A stretch of DNA of 5,347 nt from Gammaproteobacteria bacterium (GTDB taxonomy: Bacteria > Pseudomonadota > Gammaproteobacteria > Pseudomonadales > DSM-25080), in the NCBI GenBank assembly GCA_013372965.1, contig JABXIR010000156.1:1-5347 (forward strand). Direction: 5' to 3'. How positions within the stretch are numbered: the stretch's first letter is position 1; each line of letters begins with the position of its first letter. A program made the position numbers and the translations under genes. The notes below the pieces were generated by a model. It saw nothing but the letters and a program-made list of their open reading frames with translations, had not been told where the DNA came from and ran no database searches. Below, piece after piece: positions 1-3,772 of this stretch.

Positions 1-81
1 ATGGAAGAAGGTCTACGTTTCGCAATCCGCGAAGGTGGCCGTACCGTTGGTGCTGGTGTTGTTGCAAAGATTATCGAATAA
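1..81 (+). CDS. tuf: Elongation factor Tu, C-terminal end (partial)
   Basis: This is the last 26 codons plus TAA of EF-Tu, the GTPase that carries aminoacyl-tRNA to the ribosomal A site. The visible peptide reads MEEGLRFAIREGGRTVGAGV followed by VAKIIE, the conserved end of EF-Tu domain III. The ATG at position 1 is an internal methionine and not a start, because family members carry Met at this place (MDDGLRFAIREGG in E. coli); the rest of the gene lies to the left of the window. In gammaproteobacteria the tuf copy next to secE is the one usually called tufB, but the copy identity cannot be told from this fragment. The spacer to the following tRNA is 60 bases. Confidence 0.97.
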   Translation: MEEGLRFAIREGGRTVGAGVVAKIIE

Positions 82-93
82 TCTTTGACGCTT

Positions 94-119
94 TGATGGT
101 CGGCTTCGGTCGACCATCA
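94..119 (+). other. Stem-loop after tuf without a T-tract
   Basis: A 9-bp perfect stem (94-102 pairing with 111-119, core GATGGTCG/CGACCATC) closes an 8-base loop, GCTTCGGT. It begins 13 bases after the tuf stop. The bases after it (GTTACTCACT) contain no T run, so it is not a canonical intrinsic terminator. It may protect the 3' end of tuf mRNA, or help separate tuf mRNA from the downstream tRNA during processing; both are inferences. Confidence 0.6.
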
Positions 120-122
120 GTT

Positions 123-137
123 ACTCACTAAGTGAGT
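123..137 (+). other. Short stem-loop just before tRNA-Trp
   Basis: A 6-bp perfect inverted repeat, ACTCAC (123-128) and GTGAGT (132-137), flanks a 3-base loop and is followed by TTG. It ends four bases before the mature 5' end of the tRNA at 142, where RNase P would cut. It could be a weak terminator or part of the precursor leader. The short stem and meagre T run favour read-through into the tRNA. Confidence 0.4.
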
Positions 138-141
138 TTGC

Positions 142-217
142 AGGCCAGTAGTTCAATTGGTAGAGCACCGGTCTCCAAAACCGGGTGTTGGGGGTTCGAG
201 TCCCTCCTGGCCTGCCA
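142..217 (+). tRNA. trpT: tRNA-Trp, anticodon CCA
   Basis: A 76-nt cloverleaf with an encoded 3' CCA (215-217). The acceptor stem AGGCCAG (142-148) pairs with CTGGCCT (207-213), and the discriminator base is G214. The D arm contains AGTTCAATTGGTAGAGC. The anticodon stem CCGGT/ACCGG (168-172, 180-184) encloses the loop CTCCAAA with anticodon CCA at 175-177, which reads UGG for tryptophan. The T arm has GTTCGAGTC. G73 and the CCA anticodon are the known TrpRS identity elements. The body from D arm to anticodon matches the remembered E. coli tRNA-Trp closely, while the acceptor stem differs with compensating changes. With only 60 and 30 bases to its neighbours, it is probably cut from a tuf-secE or secE-leading transcript. 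Confidence 0.97.
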
Positions 218-247
218 TTTTACATTTTTAAGATTCAGGTTTCGTAT

Positions 248-625
248 ATGAGTTCAAGTAACGAAGCGCAAGGATCGCCAGTAGTCGAAGCCATTAAGTG
301 GCTTTTGGTGTTTATACTACTTGGTGCTTCTATCGCGGCTGCCAATTACAGTAGTGGTCTATTCCCGAACCAGTGGGCTCAATGGGGTGCTGTTGCAGTC
401 TTGGGTCTTGCGGCGGCAGGCATGGCTCTGCTAACCGGAAAAGGTAAGGCGTTTGTTGGTGCCTTCGCTGCGTCACGCACAGAAATGCGCAAGGTGGTGT
501 GGCCGACAAACAAAGAGACAAATCAGTCAACCTTGATTGTGTTGGTGGTTGTTGTCATTATGGGGATCTTTCTTTACCTGGCTGACATGTTGTTAGGTTG
601 GGTGATCTCGTCAATAATTGGCTAG
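248..625 (+). CDS. secE: Protein translocase subunit SecE
   Basis: SecE is the small essential clamp subunit of the SecYEG channel in the inner membrane. The 125-residue product is close to the 127 residues of the three-helix E. coli form. I see hydrophobic segments at about residues 15-33, 46-62 and 95-118. Between the second and third lies the family's most conserved part, the amphipathic cytoplasmic helix with EMRKVVWPTNKET (79-91), which packs on SecY. The start at ATG 248 is preferred to an in-frame upstream codon at 185 because that codon lies inside tRNA-Trp; an AGG at 237-239 gives a modest ribosome binding site. The stop TAG overlaps the nusG Shine-Dalgarno, so secE and nusG are almost certainly cotranscribed. 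Nothing is missing or odd. Confidence 0.96.
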   Translation: MSSSNEAQGSPVVEAIKWLLVFILLGASIAAANYSSGLFPNQWAQWGAVAVLGLAAAGMALLTGKGKAFVGAFAASRTEMRKVVWPTNKETNQSTLIVLVVVVIMGIFLYLADMLLGWVISSIIG

Positions 626-633
626 GAGAATCC

Positions 634-1164
634 ATGTCAAAGCGTTGGTACGTAGTACATGCCTACTCTGGCTTCGAGAAGCGTGTTGCTGAGTCGCTCA
701 AAGAGCGTGTAGAGCGCCTGAATATGCAGGATCAGTTCGGCGAAATCTTGGTTCCCACTGAAGAAGTGGTCGAGATGCGCGGTGGTCAGAAGCGTAAGAG
801 TGAGCGTAAGTTCTTCCCTGGATATGTACTTGTTCAGATGGATTTAAGCGACGCGACGTGGCATCTTGTCAAGGAAACGCCTCGCGTACTTGGCTTTATT
901 GGTGGTAAGGCAGATAAGCCGTCACCAATTACTGAAGCTGAAGCTAACAAAATTTTGGATCGAGTTCAGTCGAACGATAAGCCCAAGCCCAAAACATTGT
1001 TTGAGGCGGGTGAAATGGTTCGTGTTACAGATGGTCCGTTCAATGACTTTAACGGAGTTGTTGAAGAAGTAGACTACGAAAAGAGCCGTTTGAAAGTTGC
1101 GGTACTAATTTTCGGGCGTTCTACGCCGGTTGAGCTAGAATTTGGTCAGGTAGAAAAGGCCTAA
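634..1164 (+). CDS. nusG: Transcription termination/antitermination factor NusG
   Basis: NusG binds RNA polymerase during elongation, suppresses pausing, and through its KOW domain contacts either Rho or ribosomal protein S10, linking transcription to termination or translation. The 176-residue product (E. coli 181) opens with MSKRWYVVHAYSGFEKRV, the hallmark of the NGN domain, and carries KFFPGYVLVQM and the TPRVLGFIGG segment typical of it. After a charged Pro/Lys linker near residues 116-122 comes the KOW domain, with VRVTDGPFNDFNG at about 129-141 and the FGRSTPVELEF end. ATG 634 is chosen over an in-frame upstream codon at 598 because AGGAGA at 624-629 sits four bases before it and the protein then begins exactly like its family. 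The spacer after secE is 8 bases. Confidence 0.97.
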   Translation: MSKRWYVVHAYSGFEKRVAESLKERVERLNMQDQFGEILVPTEEVVEMRGGQKRKSERKFFPGYVLVQMDLSDATWHLVKETPRVLGFIGGKADKPSPITEAEANKILDRVQSNDKPKPKTLFEAGEMVRVTDGPFNDFNGVVEEVDYEKSRLKVAVLIFGRSTPVELEFGQVEKA

Positions 1165-1302
1165 TTGCTCGGCATCAAGTTTAGCCTGCTTTGATTGTGT
1201 GAACAGTCGGGGTGGGCTTTCGCGCGTTAAATGCGCAACCTCCGAAAGGAGTGAAGTAACTGGGGAGCCTAGCGGCGTTTGTACCCACATTGGAGACTTA
1301 AA
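1165..1302 (+). promoter_or_regulatory. nusG-rplK spacer / rplK mRNA leader
   Basis: This 138-base spacer separates nusG from the L11 operon. In E. coli the equivalent spacer carries a promoter for the rplK transcript and the L1 feedback site. Here I see three stem-loops in its second half: GCGCGT (1222-1227) with ATGCGC (1231-1236), CTCC-GAAA-GGAG (1240-1251), and the L1-like element at 1261-1287. A promoter is not obvious: TTGCTC at 1165 and TTTGAT at 1190 are 19 bases apart, preceded by a TG at 1187, which is too weak to call. No intrinsic terminator with a T run is present, so read-through from nusG is possible. Confidence 0.6.
1261..1287 (+). promoter_or_regulatory. Ribosomal protein L1 translational operator (rRNA mimic)
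   Basis: An outer stem TGGG (1261-1264) pairs with CCCA (1284-1287). An inner stem GCC (1267-1269) pairs with GGC (1274-1276) under a TAGC loop. Between them is an asymmetric internal loop, GA on the 5' side and GTTTGTA on the 3' side. This GGGAGCC...GTACCC layout resembles the L1 binding region of 23S rRNA (helices 76-77), which known L11-operon leaders imitate. L1, the product of the second gene, would bind here when in excess and block translation of rplK and, by coupling, rplA. The rplK Shine-Dalgarno GGAG (1292-1295) begins only five bases beyond the stem, a suitable position for repression. Confidence 0.75.
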
Positions 1303-1734
1303 ATGGCAAAGAAGGTAGAAGCTTACATCAAGCTACAAGTGCCAGCTGGTAAAGCGAACCCAAGTCCACCGGTAGGTCCGGCATTGGGTCAGCACGGCGT
1401 TAACATCATGGAGTTTTGTAAAGCGTTTAACGCAGCAACTCAAGAGTTAGAGCCAGGCTTGCCAATTCCAGTTGTAATCTCGGTCTATTCAGATCGTTCG
1501 TTTACGTTCATTCAAAAGACACCTCCAGCGTCTGTCTTGTTGCGTAAAGCAGCGGGCATTGCGAAGGGTTCAGGTACACCTAACACGGTTAAAGTGGCTA
1601 AGGTGACTCGTGCGCAGCTCGAAGAGATTGCAACGACTAAAATGCCTGACTTAACTGCAGCCGATATGGATGCAGCGGTTCGCACAATTGCTGGTTCTGC
1701 GCGTAGCGCGGGTATCGACGTAGAGGATCTGTAA
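1303..1734 (+). CDS. rplK: 50S ribosomal protein L11
   Basis: L11 binds the 23S rRNA GTPase-associated centre at the base of the L7/L12 stalk. It is needed for efficient factor-dependent GTP hydrolysis and for RelA sensing of stalled ribosomes, and it is the site of thiostrepton-type drug action. The 143-residue product (E. coli 142) begins MAKKVEAYIKLQVPAGKANP and has the proline-rich SPPVGPALGQHGVNIMEFCK stretch of the N-terminal domain (about 20-39), then the RNA-binding C-terminal domain with KTPPASVLLRKAAGI and KGSGTPN. ATG 1303 has GGAG seven bases upstream and gives the conserved MAKK start; an in-frame upstream codon at 1279 lies within the L1-binding structure and is rejected. rplA starts after a 3-base gap, favouring translational coupling. 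Confidence 0.98.
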   Translation: MAKKVEAYIKLQVPAGKANPSPPVGPALGQHGVNIMEFCKAFNAATQELEPGLPIPVVISVYSDRSFTFIQKTPPASVLLRKAAGIAKGSGTPNTVKVAKVTRAQLEEIATTKMPDLTAADMDAAVRTIAGSARSAGIDVEDL

Positions 1735-1737
1735 GTT

Positions 1738-2433
1738 ATGGCTAAGATGACAAAGCGTCAAAAGTTGATCGCAGAGAAAGTTGAAAGCACTAAGCTTTAC
1801 AGCATTTCGGAAGCGGTTGCTTTGATCAAAGAATTAGGTACGTCTAAGTTTGAAGAGACTGTAGAAGTCGCTGTCAACTTGGGTATCGATCCTCGTAAAT
1901 CAGACCAAGCTGTTCGTGGTGCTTCAACGCTTCCACACGGCACGGGTAAAACGGTTCGCGTTGCGGTATTCACTCAAGGTGAAAACGCAGAAGCAGCGAA
2001 AGCTGCTGGTGCAGACATCGTTGGTATGGACGAGTTAGCTGCTGAAATTAAAGGCGGCATGATGGATTTCGACGTGGTTGTTGCTTCTCCGGATGCAATG
2101 CGCGTTGTTGGTCAGTTGGGTCAGGTCCTTGGTCCTCGCGGACTTATGCCAAACCCTAAGACTGGTACTGTAACTCCTGATGTTGCAACAGCTGTTAAGA
2201 ATGCTAAAGCTGGCCAGGTTCGCTTCCGTGCGGACAAGGGCGGTATCGTTCATGGCGGTATTGGTCGCGTCTCTTTTGACGAGGCTGCAATTAAGGAAAA
2301 CCTTGAGACATTGCTTGCTGAGCTTAAAAAGCTTAAGCCTGCTTCGTCGAAGGGTCAGTACGTTAAGAAAATCACTCTTTCGAGCACTATGGGTCCTGGT
2401 CTTACCATCGACACTAGCACTCTAGAGATGTAA
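1738..2433 (+). CDS. rplA: 50S ribosomal protein L1
   Basis: L1 forms the mobile stalk on the E-site side of the large subunit, where it helps release deacylated tRNA, and it is the autogenous repressor of the L11 operon. The product has 231 residues, three fewer than E. coli, with the difference at the C-terminus. It begins MAKMTKRQKLIAEKVES and has HGTGKTVRVAVF and the strongly conserved domain II to domain I return GPRGLMPNPKTGTVT (132-146). The FRADKGGIVHGGIG segment and the C-terminal MGPGLTIDTSTLEM follow. The gap to rplK is the three bases GTT; AGAGGA (1722-1727), inside the end of rplK, supplies the ribosome binding site. A 182-base leader follows before rplJ. Confidence 0.98.
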   Translation: MAKMTKRQKLIAEKVESTKLYSISEAVALIKELGTSKFEETVEVAVNLGIDPRKSDQAVRGASTLPHGTGKTVRVAVFTQGENAEAAKAAGADIVGMDELAAEIKGGMMDFDVVVASPDAMRVVGQLGQVLGPRGLMPNPKTGTVTPDVATAVKNAKAGQVRFRADKGGIVHGGIGRVSFDEAAIKENLETLLAELKKLKPASSKGQYVKKITLSSTMGPGLTIDTSTLEM

Positions 2434-2462
2434 TTTTCTTACTTTGGGGTCCGACATGTAAT
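2434..2462 (+). promoter_or_regulatory. Possible promoter for rplJ-rplL (weak)
   Basis: TGTAAT at 2457-2462 matches five of six bases of the sigma-70 -10 consensus. The best -35 partner 17 bases upstream is TTTTCT (2434-2439), which matches only about three of six. Transcription would then begin near 2469, just ahead of the L10-binding leader. E. coli has a separate promoter between rplA and rplJ, so the location is sensible, but the -35 is poor and the -10 also lies in the loop of the hairpin at 2448-2472. Confidence 0.25.
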
Positions 2463-2472
2463 GTGTCGGGCC
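2448..2472 (+). other. Stem-loop after rplA without a T-tract
   Basis: GGTCCGACAT (2448-2457) pairs with GTGTCGGGCC (2463-2472) as a 10-bp stem with two G-U pairs, enclosing GTAAT. It starts 14 bases past the rplA stop. ATCAAAG follows rather than T residues, so it is unlikely to terminate transcription. It may stabilise or mark the 3' end of the rplKA message. Confidence 0.6.
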
Positions 2473-2473
2473 A

Positions 2474-2600
2474 TCAAAGACCGTAGGTGTGGAAACACAT
2501 AATGCATTTGGCGCCTACGCAGATGGTGTTGTTACCCAAACCAGTTTTAGCTGGATTGCGTTGAACACCGAGGTTTCAGCTTCGGCTGAGTTTGTTCAAA
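2474..2600 (+). promoter_or_regulatory. L10 leader: autoregulatory RNA of rplJ-rplL
   Basis: Ribosomal protein L10, in complex with L7/L12, represses its own message by binding a structured leader of this kind. The AAAGACCGTAGGTG start and CCTACGCAGATGGTG partner fit the known L10 leader family. The main stem pairs GTAGGTG (2483-2489) with CGCCTAC (2512-2518), and an outer ACC (2480-2482) can pair with GGT (2525-2527) across the one-sided bulge GCAGAT, the place where the family has a kink-turn. Inside is TGTG-GAAA-CACA (2488-2499). Downstream are CCAG/CTGG (2541-2544, 2551-2554) and a composite arm, TTGAACA (2561-2567) with TGTTCAA (2593-2599), topped by TCAGC-TTCG-GCTGA (2576-2589). That arm ends five bases before the rplJ Shine-Dalgarno. 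The switching mechanism is inferred from the family. Confidence 0.8.
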
Positions 2601-2615
2601 TCCAGGAGTGACTAT

Positions 2616-3107
2616 ATGGCTATTGGACTAGAAGACAAAAAAGCGATTGTCGCAGAAGTCCAGCAAGCTGCAGAAGGTGCATTGTCGGCTGTTGTCGCGG
2701 ATTCCCGTGGCGTAACAGTTGGTGCAATGAACGCTTTGCGCAAAGAGGCTCGTGAGAACGGCGTTTGGTTAAGAGTCGTTCGTAACACCTTGGCGCGTCG
2801 CGCTCTTAAAGGTACTGACTACGAGTGTCTCGAAGAGACTTTCGTAGGGCCAAGCATTATTGCATTCTCTAACGAGCACCCAGGTGCTGGTGCGCGTATT
2901 CTTAAAGAATTCGCTAAGAGCAATGAGAAGCTTGAGCTTAAAGGTGCCGCGTTCGAAGGTAAGATTACCGACGTATCGTTGTTGGCAAGCCTGCCGACAT
3001 ACGACGAGGCAATTGCACGCCTAATGAGCGTTATGAAAGAAGCGTCTGCTGGCAAGCTGGTCCGCACATTGGCTGCGGTCCGCGATCAAAAGCAAGAAGC
3101 TGCGTAA
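2616..3107 (+). CDS. rplJ: 50S ribosomal protein L10
   Basis: L10 is the base of the lateral ribosomal stalk. Its N-terminal domain sits on 23S rRNA beside L11, and its C-terminal helix holds dimers of L7/L12. The 163-residue product (E. coli 165) opens MAIGLEDKKAIVAEV and has the conserved LRVVRNTLARRAL (52-64), the GTDYECLEETFVGPS segment, and a C-terminal helix from about 135 to the end (Ala-rich with basic residues) that would carry L7/L12. ATG 2616 is chosen because AGGAG (2604-2608) lies seven bases upstream and the start matches the family; the in-frame codon at 2592 falls within the leader hairpin. Expression is probably controlled by L10 itself through the preceding leader. Confidence 0.97.
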   Translation: MAIGLEDKKAIVAEVQQAAEGALSAVVADSRGVTVGAMNALRKEARENGVWLRVVRNTLARRALKGTDYECLEETFVGPSIIAFSNEHPGAGARILKEFAKSNEKLELKGAAFEGKITDVSLLASLPTYDEAIARLMSVMKEASAGKLVRTLAAVRDQKQEAA

Positions 3108-3144
3108 GTTTTATTTACGCACATTGAATTTATGTCTATTAACT

Positions 3145-3165
3145 TGAACAGCTAATAACTGTTCA
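3145..3165 (+). other. rplJ-rplL intergenic stem-loop
   Basis: TGAACAG (3145-3151) pairs perfectly with CTGTTCA (3159-3165) around the loop CTAATAA, in the 79-base spacer between rplJ and rplL. It ends nine bases before the modest rplL ribosome binding site AGG (3175-3177). There is no following T run, so it is not a terminator. It may set rplL translation independently of rplJ or stabilise the rplL message, since L7/L12 is needed at several copies per L10; this is inference. Confidence 0.55.
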
Positions 3166-3186
3166 CCCAAAATTAGGTACTGACTC

Positions 3187-3558
3187 ATGTCTTTGACTAA
3201 AGAAGATATCATCAATGCAGTAGCAGAAATGTCTGTAACTGACGTTGTAGAACTTATTGAAGCAATGGAAGAAAAATTCGGCGTATCAGCAGCAGCTGCA
3301 GTAGCAGTAGCAGCTGGCGGCGACGCTGGCGGTGCGGCTGAAGAACAAACTGAATTTGACGTTGTTCTTACTGGCGCAGGCGACAAGAAAGTTAACGTAA
3401 TTAAAGCAGTTCGTGGCATTACAGGTCTTGGCCTTAAAGAAGCGAAAGGTATCGTTGACGGTGCACCAGCAACTGTTAAAGAAGCTATGTCGAAAGAAGA
3501 CGCAGAAGCAGCTAAAGCAGAGCTTGAAGCAGCTGGCGCGTCAGTTGAGCTTAAGTAA
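3187..3558 (+). CDS. rplL: 50S ribosomal protein L7/L12
   Basis: L7/L12 is the multicopy stalk protein that recruits EF-Tu, EF-G and other GTPase factors. The 123-residue product has the three usual parts. An N-terminal dimerisation and L10-binding helix pair spans 1-33 (MSLTKEDIINAVAEMSVTDV). A flexible Ala/Gly/Val hinge follows at about 34-54. The globular factor-binding domain begins at FDVVL (57-61), with the conserved KKVNVIKAVRGITGLGLKEA (67-86). Lys67, Lys68, Lys73 and Arg76 correspond to the basic surface known to touch GTPases. The hinge is coded by runs of GCA and GTA codons and looks low-complexity. The start has only AGG (3175-3177), nine bases upstream, as a binding site, yet the MSLTKEDI start is that of the family. 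A terminator-like attenuator follows. Confidence 0.98.
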   Translation: MSLTKEDIINAVAEMSVTDVVELIEAMEEKFGVSAAAAVAVAAGGDAGGAAEEQTEFDVVLTGAGDKKVNVIKAVRGITGLGLKEAKGIVDGAPATVKEAMSKEDAEAAKAELEAAGASVELK

Positions 3559-3580
3559 TTTAGGCGTCAACGCGACTCAG

Positions 3581-3603
3581 CCCGCTTAGCGCGTCTAGGC
3601 GGG
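3581..3603 (+). other. First of two tandem hairpins after rplL
   Basis: CCCGCTTAG (3581-3589) pairs with CTAGGCGGG (3595-3603) as a 9-bp stem with one G-U pair and the loop CGCGT. Only one base separates it from the terminator hairpin that starts at 3605, so the two could stack end to end. On its own it lacks a T run. It may assist the terminator or serve as a processing or stability element for the rplL 3' end. Confidence 0.7.
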
Positions 3604-3604
3604 T

Positions 3605-3642
3605 AAGGCTGGCGGTTTTTACCGTCGGCCTTTTGTCGTTTT
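3605..3642 (+). terminator. rplL-rpoB attenuator (intrinsic terminator, leaky)
   Basis: A continuous 12-bp stem (3605-3616 with 3621-3632, two G-U pairs) closes a TTTT loop and is followed by a T-rich tail. The 5' arm reads AAGGCTGGCGGT and the 3' arm ACCGTCGGCCTT. The tail is TTGTCGTTTT, so the T run is interrupted. In E. coli an attenuator at the same place stops most transcripts and lets a minority reach rpoBC, which keeps polymerase well below L7/L12. The interrupted tail here fits partial termination; the actual efficiency cannot be read from sequence. Confidence 0.85.
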
Positions 3643-3772
3643 AAGAAGTTGCCCCCCTATTAGGGCTTATTAATAGGAAGTTCGGCCGCTACTTAAAAGC
3701 GGATTATACGCGCACTATTTCGTGCGTAAACGTTGTTTGACCTCATTAGGTACAACAAGCTGGGGAACGCTG
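3643..3772 (+). other. Structured rpoB leader, possible RNA processing region
   Basis: Between the attenuator and rpoB are three further inverted repeats: CCTATTA/TAATAGG (3656-3662, 3671-3677), CCGCT/AGCGG (3686-3690, 3698-3702) and CGCAC/GTGCG (3711-3715, 3722-3726). In E. coli this spacer contains an RNase III cleavage site that separates the ribosomal and polymerase messages, so a similar role is possible here, though no single long duplex is seen. I found no convincing sigma-70 promoter; TTATAC at 3704 has no good -35. The rpoB Shine-Dalgarno GGGG (3762-3765) lies seven bases before the start. Confidence 0.4.

Noticed and set aside
85..113. TTGACG at 85-90 as a -35 box for a tRNA-Trp promoter
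   Set aside because: The -35 match is good, but at 16-18 bases downstream the sequence is CGGTCG, GGTCGA or GTCGAC, none resembling a -10, and it is covered by the hairpin stem.
94..137. Intrinsic terminator after tuf
   Set aside because: Both hairpins lack a proper T run, so I list them only as stem-loops.
598..633. Upstream in-frame start for nusG inside secE
   Set aside because: The extension MGDLVNNWLGES is just secE read in another frame, while ATG 634 has a strong AGGAGA and the family's exact N-terminus.
3292..3342. GCA/GTA-rich run in rplL as a DNA repeat element
   Set aside because: It is in frame and encodes the normal Ala/Val/Gly hinge of L7/L12, so protein composition explains it.
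3111..3419. Minus-strand open frame of 102 codons opposite rplL
   Set aside because: It is the antisense shadow of the Ala/GCA-rich rplL coding sequence, reads as low-complexity Ser/Ala/Thr, and has no independent start signals.
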